A DNA stretch of 64,000 nucleotides. Origin: Ligustrum vulgare. Taxonomy: Eukaryota; Streptophyta; Magnoliopsida; Lamiales; Oleaceae. Position 1 is the stretch's first letter. Each line of letters starts with the position of its first letter. This document shows, one piece after another, positions 1-11,386 of this stretch. A program made the position numbers and the translations under genes. Under the pieces are notes generated by a model that saw only the letters and a program-made list of their open reading frames with translations, was not told where the DNA came from and did no database searches. Location: the NCBI GenBank assembly GCA_963555705.1, contig OY743171.1:24050852-24114851 (forward strand), written 5' to 3'.

Positions 1-104
1 GACTTTAGAACAAAATGGTTGCCCACAAAATAACCATGCAGGTCCTCATCCATGTACATTGACCCTCGAAATCCTGCAAGAGCTTCACAACTAGCAAAAT
101 CATC
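1..104 (-). other. possible partial exon at the window edge, unidentified
   Basis: On the minus strand an open stretch of about 35 residues (containing DDFASCEALAGFRG and, further on, MDEDLHGYFVGNHF) runs off the left edge. It is preceded by a plausible acceptor (TTCATAG). The composition looks protein-like, but I do not recognise the family and cannot see the rest. It lies beyond the 3' end of the FRS pseudogene and is in the same orientation. It could be an exon of a neighbouring gene or chance. Confidence 0.25.
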
Positions 105-1506
105 TATGAAGTTGCATACTCACCTACAATGCAAGAACTACTTGAGATAATGCCCAATAAATAAAAATCATGCAAGCCATGATTATGAATACACAACTAT
201 GCAATTTCCTTCAATAACATAAAGTTATAAATGCTTCATATTCAAGTATTGACAAAGATGAGCTCAAAACATTTTGATTGAAATCCTTTCTTTTCACTGG
301 GCCCTTGACCAATCTACTTTGCACTGGAAAGAGCTCTGCGCAATATCAAATCAATAATCTAATGGCTAATATGTCATCGACATAGTCGAATGGACTAGCC
401 TCCTGTGACCACCAGAGGTACATCTCCTATCGACCTCTATGATCACCCAAGAATCTCACACACGGTGTCAATAATCATAATACAACAGAAGTAGAGTCAA
501 GTGGTCTACCCTCCCATAACCCACCAAGGACTCCCCTATCTCTTCTTGTGTTCACCAAGAGGATGATATATTTGTTGATTATTGTTTCAGTAATTTCAAT
601 TTTACTAACAGTGCAATCTCGTTCCTTTAGTGGTATAGAACATTATTAATAAATTATTTTGACCGATCAAGAGTTGATTAGGTCATAATTAATTTATCAG
701 AGCTTCGTTTAATTGGGTCTGATCAGGTGTGGCTTTACTATAACAGAGTTATACAGGCTTATAACATGTTTTGGGTTATACAGAAGTGGGCATAAGTTAT
801 GGTACTAAGGTTGGTATGGTTTTAGAGTGTATATGGGTTATAAATAGTCTCATAAGCTATTTTTATAACCCTACAAATCATAGAGGCGGGATAGACTAAA
901 GTGTGAAGTGTGTGTTTTTTCCTTACATAGAAAGCCTTATTCCTAGTGTAACCTAGATCTAGAGATGTGACTAAAAACAAGCATAGATGCTATTAGAGAA
1001 CAACAAGGAAATTTTGAGGGTTTAAAGCTTTGGTGGAATTAAGAAAACAATTGATACAGATCATTGTAAAGCACGCTACAAAAGTAATCTTTTCAAAATT
1101 GTTATTTGGGCAGAATTGTTTAATCTAGTCAAATACATGAAACAAATGAATTTCTGTTGCAGTATAATTTGAATCACAAGGAAATAATTTTTGTGATCAG
1201 ACATTCCCATTTGTTTCTAACTGGAAGAATCCAAGTGGGGATAGAAGCGGACAGGGAACGAGGTAATAGTTGCAATACATTGGTGTAAGGAAACAAAGAT
1301 TCAACAAACTTGACAGTCACATAGATTTAAGCACTATTTGAACAAAAAACAAATTGAAATTAAAAATATACTTAACACAACGATCTTAGTTAGGAAAAAT
1401 AAAATTGAAATAAATTCAAGGAAAATGCAACTTAATGATAGTCATTATTGTCAAACCCTTAGAACTCCCCATAGTTATTGCTAGCAATGTTGGTGTATAT
1501 ATTATC
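105..1506. other. non-genic AT-rich stretch
   Basis: No open frame of useful length or recognisable domain. The part around 730-870 is a loose cluster of GGTTATA / TTATAAC words of the kind seen in decayed transposon ends, but no paired terminus or target duplication was found. Confidence 0.5.
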
Positions 1507-2113
1507 TCAATTATCATTCCATGAGTATTGTGGTTCACATGGCTCATCCACCAGTTGTGTCCTGATGACATGGATAAAAACATATTAAACATATGATGGG
1601 GAAAAAAATTAAAGCTTAGACATGATATCGTCTATCAACTCACCTTGGTTGTATAGTTGGACAAATTTTTCTATAATGTCCACTACGACCACATCCATGA
1701 CAATTTCTCCGTGATTGGGATATGGCTACCTCCTTCGATGACTTCAATCGCTTTCTGCACCCTATCATCCTAATCAGAGTAGGATCAACTACATGTTGGG
1801 TACTTTCTTTACTCTTGTTCTTCATCCTACTCATTCGCATATCATCACTGTCGTCGATGTCCTTAACATGTAATTTCAAGTCCCGAAACCCATCCATTAG
1901 AAGTGTGGTTCGAGCATGGTTAAGGCTCCCTCGTCGACCAACTCTGATGCAGTGCGAGATAGCAACCCGTGTCTTGAAATTAAAGAATGGCCAGTAGATG
2001 GATCGACAATTGGTTAAAAAATGGGAACTGCTTTTGCAGTCTGGGTCCATCCACTTACAATATAGTGGTCTGGCAACAACATAACCCATTTCTTGATCAT
2101 TAATGAAAGCATG

Positions 2114-3140
2114 TGATGAGAACCCGGGAGGGGGTCCTCGTCGTAACTCGCGAAATAACGCTTGGAAAGTTTCGAATCCAGGTTGGAACGGACGATAACA
2201 TTGCAACCCTGACCTCACGACGCAAGAACCAGGGGTATATTAAACTCGAGGCCCGTTATGATGCGGAAATAAGAATCACAAAGGGGAAACGCCACAAGGA
2301 ATGTCAAGATCCTTGATAAGTTCAATTGTTTTGAACGCCAAAAGATTTGAATCTTTATAAGTTCGTTGTTTAAAGGGAAAATCCTCACCTTTAGAGAGAG
2401 TAAAAACACTCAATAATTTTATTCATCAAAAGTCTTCTCTTTTTACATTGAATGGAAAAGCATATAAATAGGCAAAATAAAACCTAATAGCTAACTGACT
2501 CTGAATAGAATTCTAATTATGCTAAAATAGCTAAAATAACTAAAATAACCAAAATTACCAAAATAAACTAGAACTAAACAAAACCCTAGCTGCCTAATTA
2601 ATTCAAAACTACGGCGCCTAAGTTACGGCCGTGACTTATGAGTTTACGACCGTAAGTAAGCTACGGATTAAAAATTAAAAACATATGTTACGGCCGTGAC
2701 AATTTTATTTACGGCCGTAAGTGACATTCTAAACAAAATAATAAAAGTTACAAAACTCTGTTTACGGCCGTAAGTAAATGGATTACGGCCGTGAATACTT
2801 CCACTTCATTTACGGCCGTGAGATCATGCGTTACAGCCGTAATTGCCTTTTTGCCCAATTTCGTGATGTTGATGTTACGGCCGTAAAAATGGGTGTTACG
2901 GCCGTAAGTCAGATTCTGCCCAATTTTCTGATCCTTTGACATTAATTGATCTGATTTGAATCTTGACTCGAGCCCAACATGAAACTTGTTCATTTTCCTA
3001 TGTAGAATATTGTTGAATTGCCCCTATCTTGATTTCTCATTTTTGACGCCTTTTCCGGATCACATCATCCCCTCTTCTTTTAAGATGATTCATCCCGAAT
3101 CATAACATTGTTCTTAGAGCTTCTTTTCCGGATCACATCA
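2114..3140 (-). repeat. 3' LTR of the 2114-5939 element
   Basis: In element orientation it begins TGATGTGATCCGG and ends CTCATCA. Between 2610 and 2920 it contains about ten copies of the palindrome ACGGCCGT, usually within TTACGGCCGTAA or TTACGGCCGTGA. Some copies show single transitions (ACGACCGT, ACAGCCGT), consistent with CpG/CHG methylation decay. Confidence 0.93.
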
Positions 3141-3154
3141 TCCCCTCTTCCTTT
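3141..3154 (-). promoter_or_regulatory. polypurine tract
   Basis: Minus strand AAAGGAAGAGGGGA abuts the 3' LTR start (TGATGTG), the expected plus-strand primer of reverse transcription. Confidence 0.85.
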
Positions 3155-3489
3155 AAGATGATTCGTCCCGAATCATAAAAGTGTTCTTGGCTTGCTCACT
3201 TGGTTTATCCTCGAACCTTCTTCGTACAAGCAATGTTTGATCTTTGACGTTCTCCGAACCTGTTTGACTTCTTGTTTTGGCTTGAATTAATGATTTTCCC
3301 GTCAAGCTCACCCTGATTCGTACCATTCCCTCCTTCTTTAGGATGATTCGTCCTGAATCATGGTGTTGTTCTTGAAAAATCAAACTGTACCTCCTGGATC
3401 AAACGGAAAATTGTCGATTCCCTGACATGCATTCAATAAATGATGCTCCTCCAATTTGTAGACAAGAAGGTATTGAAACACGAGGGGAA

Positions 3490-4409
3490 TTAACCAAGGT
3501 TGATGTAAATCAAACTTTTATACACAATAAACCTGCAAGAAAGATTTAAAAAAATGGGGAGGGAAATGTTAGCATCTCCATGCACAAGGTATGGATCCTT
3601 GTACTCATGATACAAAACCTTCACAACTTTTTTTCCCACCACGAGGCTCTTCTCGTCGCCTCCTAAAGTCAATAAACTTTCTTGCTCATTCTCTTCTTTT
3701 CTCTCAACCACTTCTTCTAATTTTTCACATTCAACCACTTCTTCAATATTTTCATTGACAATTTCAACATTCAAATGTTGAACTTCTACCCCAACTTCCA
3801 ATTCATTCCTATCATTGTCAACAATGTTAATTTCAATCTCCTCTTCACAATTTTATTCTCTATTGCCTCTCCTAATTCTTCATGCTTTTGCTCATGCACC
3901 ACCTCAAGAATAATTTTATCGACATGATTAGGCACCTCCTCTTCTAACTCGTTCCTCAAGTCTCCCTCCTTCTTTTCAACATTCATATCCTGACACTCCA
4001 ATTTTAAATCCCCTCCAATCTCACTTTCACCCTGTTGTAATTTAGCTTCAGCCTCCCTTTCACTCTCCCTCTTTCTTAACTTAGCTTCTTTTCTAGCCTT
4101 CCGTTCATACATCATCCTTTCCTCATAAATTTCTATTCGGCTCTTCAAAAGCTCCCTCGCATTAATCTCTTCATCCCAATCAACTCCAATCCCAATCCTA
4201 GGTTTATGGTTACGCCTATATTCCCTTTCATGCCGTTGAGCAAGTTCTGCACTATGCATATCTAGTGAGTTCTTAACCTTCCCAAACTTCGCATCTAATC
4301 TCGCATCAAAATTCGCTTCCAATTTTGCAGCTAACTCCTCAAACCGTTTCTCCATCATGACAAGTAGAGAAGATTGATGGTTATCTAATGGAATAATAGT
4401 TTGATACAA
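3490..4409 (-). pseudogene. coiled-coil reading frame of the non-autonomous LTR element
   Basis: The minus strand encodes a highly charged, Glu/Lys/Arg-rich protein in two overlapping frames: 4409-3786 (207 codons) and, after a one-base shift near 3850, a second frame to 3490. The first part has heptad-like helix (MEKRFEELAAKLEANFDARL, then ERMMYERKARKEAKLRKRES). The second is acidic (VECEKLEEVVERKEENEQE). There is no CCHC knuckle and no pol motif. I do not recognise the family. Its place between PBS and PPT in an element lacking gag-pol suggests a gag-like or accessory protein. The frame break means the full-length product is not made from this copy. Codon bias is weak and the composition low-complexity, so it could be ancestral gag degenerated beyond recognition. 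Confidence 0.6.
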
Positions 4410-4899
4410 GGACTAATGAATTTTAATTTTGACTTGGAAGGCAAGGAATATCAAGAATTAAGGAAATTCAAGAAAGTGGTTCTTGAATTTTGACTAGAAA
4501 GGAAAGAATATCAAGAATTTTAATTTGACTTGGAAGGCAAGGAATTATCAAGAATTTAAGGAAATTCAAGAAAGTGGTCCTTGAATTTATGAGTGACTTT
4601 TTTTTTTTTTTTTTTTTTAATTATGATGAATTTTCGGAATTAATAAAAAAAAATTATTTTTTTTTAATAAAATCCGAAAATTTGACACGAACGCAACAAA
4701 ACAAACTGGACAAGATTTGGATAAGAGTCAAATAAAATAAACAAGATTTAATTTTTGATGGATTTTTGTATGGGTAATATAACGAAAAAGTTTTACTGAC
4801 ACGAAGAACAAGATATGGACGATTTTGTGTAAACTCTATGATAAAAACACAAAATCAAACTGGATAGAATAGAAAAACAAAACCTGAATCCAGAGTCCA

Positions 4900-4911
4900 G
4901 CTTTGATACCA
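4900..4911 (-). promoter_or_regulatory. primer-binding site, initiator tRNA-Met type
   Basis: Minus strand reads TGGTATCAAAGC, two bases inside the 5' LTR. It matches the usual plant LTR-element PBS TGGTATCAGAGC with one change. This sets the element's orientation. Confidence 0.88.
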
Positions 4912-4913
4912 TA

Positions 4914-5939
4914 TGATGAGAATCCGGGAGGGGGTCCTCGTCGTAGCTCGCGGAATAAAGCTTGGAAAGTTCCGAATCCAGGTTGGAACGGACGATAACA
5001 ATGCAACCTCGACCTCACGACGCAAGAACCAGGGGTATATTAAACCCGAGACCCGTTACGATGCGGAGATAAGAACCACAAAGGGGAATGCCACAAGGAA
5101 TGTCAAGATCCTTGATAAGTTCAATTGTTTTGAACGCCACAAGATTTGAATCTTGATAAGTTCGTTGTTTAAAGGGAAAATCATCACCTTTAGAGAGAGT
5201 AAAAATACTCAATAATTTTATTCATCAAAAGTCTTCTCTTTTTACATTGAATGGAAAAGCATATAAATAGGCAAAATAAAACCTAATAGCTAAATGACTC
5301 TGAATAGAATTCTAATTATGCTAAAATAGCTAAAATAACTAAAATTACCAAAATTACCAAAATAAACTAGAACTAAACAAAACCCTAGCTGCCTAATTAA
5401 TTCAAAACTACGGCGCCTAAGTTACGGTCGTGACTTATGAGTTTACGGCCGTAAGTAAGCTACGGATTAAAAATTAAAAACATATGTTACGGCCGTGACA
5501 ATTTTATTTACGGCCGTAAGTGACATTCTAAACAAAATAATAAAAGTTACAAAACTCTGTTTATGGCCGTAAGTAAATGGATTACGGCCGTGAATACTTC
5601 CACTTCATTTAAGGTCGTGAGATCATGCGTTACGGCCGTAATTGCCTTTCTGCCCAATTTCGTGATGTTGATGTTACGGCCGTAAAAATGGGTGTTACGG
5701 CCGTAAGTCAGCTTCTGCCCAATTTTCTGATCCTTTGACATTAATTGATCTGATTTGAATCTCGACTCGAGCCCAACATGAAACTTGTTCATTTTCCTAT
5801 GTAGAATATTGTTGAATTGCCCCTATCTTGATTTCTCATTTTTGACGCCTTTTCCGGATCACATCATCCCCTCTTCCTTTAAGATGATTCGTCCTGAATC
5901 ATAACATTGTTCTTAGAGCTTCTTTTTCGGATCACATCA
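4914..5939 (-). repeat. 5' LTR of the 2114-5939 element
   Basis: Direct repeat of 2114-3140 and the upstream LTR for minus-strand transcription. It carries the same run of ACGGCCGT palindromes (about 5425-5705), with partly different single-base changes from the other LTR (for example TACGGTCG near 5427 and AAGGTCG near 5612). Confidence 0.93.
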
Positions 5940-7729
5940 GCATGTGACGACATGGATATTATTCGAACTCAAATGTCCGACAATTGGATGTTATAATATC
6001 AGTCATCGTGTGGTGGAGAACCTCATGTTTTCAATCATACATTTTCCCAATCTTAAAAAATGCATGACGAAATATATTTTAAGATCCTTGTATGTTGATC
6101 TCTTTGAACAAAGACAGTAAGTACTCTATGAAAGCTCTGTCAAAAGTGTAGGAAAACTGTCTTTGTTTATATGCTGGCCATCTGAACTTCTATTGCAAAT
6201 GACGTTGTCATCCGAGGCTACTCGTCCAGGTCAGTGTGATTTGCAATTCACCATGTCGTTGGTGAGCCAGGGCATTGAAAACCTTGTGATGAAATCCATC
6301 AACGTATTTTTATTTTCCATGTATCTTTTGAAGAATGCATGATTTCTTTCTGATCTTTGACTACTAGACATCCCTACAAAAAAGATGTGTCTCACGTATG
6401 CTAGTATCCAACAAGTTCGTATTTGATACATATTGCACAGCGACTCGTTATCCCCTAGGGCAGTAGTCTCCATCACTTCTGACCAGCTACATTCCAACTC
6501 ATACATTGTCTCAAACTCCATAATGATATTTACCAAATTGTGGTACAATTCCTTATAAAGTATGGGACCCATCTTCTCTGAAAATTTGTTCAATATGTGC
6601 CACAAACATAATCTATGTAGTGTGTCGGGAAATACCTGATCGACCACTCTTGATATGGCACCATCTTGATCGGTGATAATCACGCTAGGACGTTGTTGTT
6701 TTAGCATGGCTTCCAAAAACTTCGAGAACAACCAAATGAAAAAATCATTTTTTTTCATCAATCAGTAAGCCACATCCAAATATGATAGTTTGACGATGGT
6801 GGTTGACACCAATAAATGGTGTGAACACCACTGAGTACTTGTTGGTATTATAATTCGTGTAAAACAAGACATGATTTCCAAAATAGACGTATGAGCTCTT
6901 GGAATCGAAATTTGCCCAAAAATACTCCATCCTCGTCGGTCTCGTATGCATATTAGAAACTCGGGTCCTTTCTTTTCTCCAGCTCGAAGTATTCTATCAA
7001 TGTTTTTGCATAATGTCCAATGTGTTCCCTTAGAAGGTCTCTTTGATGGTTCCTCATATCCCGCTCAATGAAACCATCGAAGATGGACCACTAGCATCTA
7101 TCTCCATAAGTCTGATTTGTTGCAAGTAGGAGTATTTTTCTGTGAAAATTGCTCCACAAGTGCTTTCTTTGTGGCCGAAACTTCGTGGTGCAAACGTAGT
7201 AGGTGAACCTTGCTCGGTGTGGAAAGTGAGTGATTATGCGCCTCGGATAAATGGCTTACAACCCAAGAATTTTGTGTTTCCTTCTTTAGAATAGTTAACT
7301 TGGCGGTGCAACCATAATGGGAGTCTCCGCCTCGTCTTTTTCCTGAACATGCCACTAAATTTTTGAATTTCATTTGGTATGTCTCATATTTTTGGCCTTT
7401 CTTGGAACAAACATATGACTTCCAGACAACTTCATTCGTTTGTGGATTCTTTTAGCTACTACCAATACATGAATTGAACCCAGCTAATTTTCCATACTCA
7501 TTATAAAAGTTATACACGTTGTCTAATGTTTCAAACCCTTTCCCAATTTTCGGAATCGCACCTACATTCACTTGCGGTACAAATACATTACCGCTCCCTT
7601 CCATTCCTAAAAAGATGTTGCTGAAAGAAAAATATTAAAATGAACTTGCAATGAAATAAATAAATTTGCTGGAGAAAATGTTGTTAGAGGGTGAAGTGGT
7701 TTGGTTGATATAATGGTTAAGAAGAGAAG

Positions 7730-8131
7730 AATTTATAGAAAAAAATACATCAAAAATGAGATTTGAATAGAAACGTCATATAATGAAAAACAAAGAAAAA
7801 AAAAAGTTGACATGAGAATTCAGCTGAAAAAGACATCAAAAGTCGAGAGAGAAAAATTGACATGACAATTCAACAGAAAAAGCTTCAAAAAAATTTTTGA
7901 AAAGAATTTATAGAAAAATACATCAAAAATCGAGATTTAAGATACAAGTCATGTAAGGAAAAAAAAGATTGACATGACAATTCAATTGAAAAAGATTCAA
8001 CAAAAAATTGTTGAAAATAATTTATAGAAAAATACATCAAAAGCTGAAATTAAAGTGACAAGTCGTGTAAAGAAAAAAAAAGTTAACATTACAATTCAGT
8101 AGAAAAAAGATTCAACAAAAAAATTGCTGAA
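7730..8131. repeat. tandem AT-rich repeat upstream of the FRS pseudogene (left part)
   Basis: About three and a half diverged copies of a unit of roughly 100-120 bp. Each contains TTGACATGACAATTCAA, a run of A, and TTTATAGAAAAATACATCAAAA. The array is interrupted at 8141 by the Mutator-like element and resumes at 20412. Confidence 0.75.
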
Positions 8132-8140
8132 AACAATTTA

Positions 8141-8185
8141 GGGTAATTATAATGACACCACCAAATTTTGTTAACCAAACCACAT
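8141..8185 (+). repeat. left terminal inverted repeat of the 12.3-kb MULE
   Basis: Pairs with 20367-20411 on the opposite strand with few mismatches. AT-rich sequence with further weak similarity continues inward. Confidence 0.88.
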
Positions 8186-8297
8186 TATATATATACACAT
8201 TTATTAAAATACAAATTTTATAAATACACCACATTCAATTTTACAAAAATAATCTTTAATAAATCAAATGGAAATAAAACCATATACCACAAATCAT

Positions 8298-8466
8298 CCA
8301 TGAGACCAATAGATTTTCTCTCTCTACAATTGAATACCGATTCATCTGGTTTTCTCTCCACCCAACGTCTTCCAAGCTCAGCTAAGACTAGTAGATTTTC
8401 TGTCTTTACAATTGAATACCAATTCATCTGGTTTTCTCTCCACTCGGCGTCTTCCAAGCTCAGCTG
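8298..8466. repeat. tandem duplication inside the MULE, about 85 bp unit
   Basis: The block AGATTTTCTCTCTCTACAAT ... TTCCAAGCTCAGCT is repeated once with a few substitutions. It lies upstream of the RNase H2A exon fragment and may be captured 5' sequence. No coding signal was seen on either strand. Confidence 0.7.
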
Positions 8467-8857
8467 TTGGTGCCTTCCCTGGTCGGATCTTTGCATATCT
8501 TTGTTGATCATTTCACATTTCCTCACACCCAGCTGCTCCAAGCTCTATTCGACTACTATTGCGTCTGTTTTCTTCTCTAACTTCCAGCAGCCCAAGTAAT
8601 CTTCTGCTTAGTTAGTTCCCTTTTTACTCTACCAACAACCCAATAATTTGCAAATTCAGAGAGGACTGCTTTATTTGCAATTTTGATTGTTTCCAAACTT
8701 AAGGTTCATGTCGTAAGAATTGCTCAAGTGTATCCCCTTCGAAAAGAAATTAACAAAAGCAACAACTAAATTTCCCCCAACCATATGCAGCCCTCTCGGA
8801 ATGAACTGAGCTAGGCCCTTATTTTGGCGAGAAGCAGAGACCAGAAGAGGAAATAGT

Positions 8858-8983
8858 ATGATGGGATTTGAGGCGGCACTGTCAAAATGGGCATCGAAGC
8901 CTTGCATAATCGGCATCGATGAAGCCGGTCATGGTCTTATTTTAGGTAGTAATCCCTTGACAAGAACAAAATCACCTCTTTAG
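8858..8983 (+). pseudogene. captured first exon of ribonuclease H2 subunit A
   Basis: ATG at 8858 opens 41 codons reading MMGFEAALSKWASKPCIIG, then IDEAGHGLILG, before diverging and stopping at 8981-8983. RNase H2A/RNase HII starts with a Trp-Ala-Ser-x-Pro-Cys segment followed by the G-I-D-E-A-G-R-G-P metal-binding motif. Here the catalytic Asp is kept but Arg is changed to His and the following Pro to Leu. In the host this subunit removes ribonucleotides from genomic DNA in the nucleus. Only the N-terminal segment is present, it lies inside a MULE, and nothing downstream continues the fold, so this is a transposon-captured fragment. Similarity ends near the point where an exon could end. Confidence 0.72.
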
Positions 8984-9375
8984 TGGAGATTTACATCTGA
9001 TTCTCCCCAAATTTTTTTTTAATTTTTTAATAGGAGCAATGGTTTAGGACGTATGTGCAAGCTCCTACCAGATAATTCTATCCCCAGACCACACTCAACT
9101 TTGCAGGTGAAAACTTTAAGCCATGTTTGATAGAAATGGATGCAATTTTTTTGCTTGTATTGTTCTTATTCAAATCTAGAGGTTGTGGTTGATTATCTCT
9201 GATTCATATTTCGTTAATTTGATGATTGCATCTATGTTTCCAAGAACTTCCCGAAATATACCAATTAGCAAAGAACTTCTCATACGGATATAGGGATTTA
9301 GTGGTTTCAAATGCTATGATATGTCGTTAATTTGATGATTTCGTATATATTTCATTGATTATTGGTATAGAGGCT
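8984..9375. other. MULE interior without coding signal
   Basis: AT-rich sequence between the RNase H2A fragment and the first solo LTR. It contains an imperfect repeat of CGTTAATTTGATGATT (near 9213 and 9325). Possibly captured intron; nothing else seen. Confidence 0.4.
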
Positions 9376-9578
9376 CGTAACGCCCCGAGTTCTAAAACAC
9401 TCTGAACGCCACGTCAACGTCTCATCTAACTTTTAAAATAACGATTTAGCGGAAGAATATTAAAATTTTCTCATAATTGACTACATTTAAATAAAACCAA
9501 ACAGTAAATAAAATTTAATAATTTGGAATTTCTTGAAATAACAATTGAAATCACTCATTATTTTCTAAATAAGAATCA

Positions 9579-9621
<43 letters not shown>

Positions 9622-10449
9622 TAGCATTCAAAAATTGAACATGAATAAAATAAATTTTCTAATATTTAATTATTACTGCCACCACGCCCATCATGGGCCT
9701 CCATCTCCGAGATCTGCAAAAGCTGTTAAAAATGGAATGAGCATTTCAAAAGAAATACACAGTAGACTCATCGCCAATAATTAATTTACAGAATAATTGA
9801 ACACATAATTATGCAACTAATACAGTGACCACATCATCATAATCATAAGCTCTTTAAAAATCATAGGGTGTAGGTAATCTCGTCTCATGCATTTAAACAT
9901 TTAAGTTATGCATAACCACATTCTGATTTTTATCTCATAAGAGATATTCTCTTTTCATGCAACAAAGCATTTAAATCACGTAAAATTCACATAACACATG
10001 CAATTACAATCTAAACTAATTAGCGGGGGCAAGTCTACCTTATTTCTCGAGTTTGTTGAACGGGAAAAACTTCAATCTTCTAAACGTCCAAACACCTCGT
10101 TTAGCCAATATATAAAATAAATATTTAAATAATATTTTGGAATTCAAATGTTTTAAAAACAAAAGAATTTTAAAAAAAATTAATAAATGTCTAGTGTTTA
10201 AATTGAAAATCAAACATAGTTGTGATTTGAAAAGAGTTTTGAGCAAAATAGATGATTTTGAAAACTATTGGACCGAATCATATGTTTAAAATATTTTGGG
10301 GACTAATTAATCATTTAAAAATTAGGGGGATTGAATATAAATGTTTTAAAATCAATGGACTGAAATAGAAAATTTTGGGGCTGAAATTAGAAGGGTTTTA
10401 AATCAACAGGGACCGAATCAAAAGATTTTAAAAGATGGGGGCTTAAGGG

Positions 10450-11310
10450 ACAATTTTTATAAAATCATATTCTAAAATTAAGAGAATCAATTTCTCTCAT
10501 TCTCCATCACGTTCGAAACAGAGGAGAAGAGAGGGTGAGATGGCAATCGGCGAGGGTGAGTCTACCGGTGAGTTCACCGGCGTTCGAAGGCAATGACGCC
10601 GCCGTCAAGGGGTGGCTACGACAGTGGGTGGAGGGGGCGGAGAAGAAGAGGAGGTGGCGAAGAAGAGGAGCTGAGTGATTTTGGAGTGATTTGGGGGTTG
10701 AAATTGAGACTTGGAGGTTTGAGTTCTTTGGTTTTCCGGCGACGAACTCCAACAACGAAGGTAATGGGTGGTTTCTTGGTTTTTGGGTTTGGTTTGGGTG
10801 AAGTTGATGAAAGATTGGAGGTAAGGTATTTGGGTAAATTGATTCTTGGCTTTGGGTGTTAATTGGGGATTTTGTACATGGGCAAGGGGCAGTTGTTGAT
10901 GAATTGGTGGGGTTCGAGATTGTGGCATGTTCTACAGTGAGGGTTCGAAATTCGATTCAATTGGAGGCTGATTTGTGCGTTGGACGATGGCTCTGGTTTG
11001 TAGATTGTGGTTCGATTGATGTAGATGATGGTGGTTTAACTTGTGGCAACCGGTTATGGATTGAACTGGGTGGTTTCGTTTAAGCCATGTTTCTTGTAGA
11101 GAAATTGAGGATTGGTGATGGCGGTGGAAGGGATGATGAAATAGGTTTCTGGTTATGGAGTTGTGTATGTGTGAATTGGTCAGTTGAAAAGGTTCGATCA
11201 ATTTTGGTGCATGAATTAGAATTGGGGAATATATATATATATATAAATTTGTATGGGAGGTGTTATAGTTGGAAAATAATATTGAAATATGGAAACTTTT
11301 GATTCTAAAA
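10450..11310. other. GC-rich promoter-like segment of the solo LTR
   Basis: The composition changes from AT-rich to G-rich (GGCGAGGGTGAG, GCCGCCGTCAAGG, then TGGGTGG repeats). Several overlapping open frames exist on both strands but none has a recognisable domain. The equivalent part of the related LTRs (28000-28300) is also GC-rich with Leu/Pro-coding shadows. I read it as LTR promoter sequence, not a gene. Confidence 0.5.
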
Positions 11311-11386
11311 TATGATTGTGAAAACTTGGGATACAAGAAATCGAGTGCGAGTAGAATACCTTTAAAAATAATTATTCAAAAGATAA

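Larger units (their letters stand above)
2114..5939 (-). mobile_element. non-autonomous LTR retrotransposon (3.83 kb) inside the FRS pseudogene
   Basis: Two direct repeats of about 1,026 bp (2114-3140 and 4914-5939) start TG and end CA and are flanked by the duplication GCATG (2109-2113 and 5940-5944). Excising the element plus one GCATG restores the SWIM-domain reading of the host FRS sequence. The primer site and polypurine tract both show transcription on the minus strand. The internal 1.77 kb has no protease, RT or integrase, only a coiled-coil reading frame, so mobilisation would need another element. The LTRs differ at several tens of positions by eye, so this is not a very recent insertion. 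Confidence 0.95.
1507..7604 (-). pseudogene. FAR1-RELATED SEQUENCE (FRS/MULE-type transposase-derived) gene, decayed and split by an LTR element
   Basis: The intact family (FHY3/FAR1/FRS) encodes nuclear transcription factors domesticated from Mutator-like transposases. Domains appear in order on the minus strand. ATG at 7604 is followed by a FAR1 DNA-binding region (about 7100-7500, with GCTAKLTI and HLSEAHNH). The MULE transposase core is at 6230-6950 (PFIGVNHHRQTIIFGCGLL, then ITDQDGAISRVV and HRLCLWHI, then SSQRSERNHAFFKRY). A SWIM remnant ends in PCRHM at about 5950 and its reading continues across the retrotransposon into 2108. A CCHC knuckle (CHGCGRSGHYRKIC) lies near 1660. A donor at 1643/1644 and acceptor at 1562 add a short last exon reading TQLVDEPCEPQYSWNDN to a stop at 1507. 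In-frame stops (for example near 7440, at 7098 and near 5980), frameshifts and the 3.8-kb insertion show that it is dead. It could equally be the transposase of a FAR1-type MULE; no outer TIR was found. Confidence 0.85.

Noticed and set aside
8168..8599. 143-codon plus-strand frame at the left end of the MULE
   Set aside because: Spans the terminal repeat and an 85-bp tandem duplication; no domain, so treated as non-coding.
10593..11302. Gly/Val-rich open frames on both strands near 10600-11300
   Set aside because: GC-rich promoter-like part of a solo LTR; overlapping frames on both strands and no recognisable motif.
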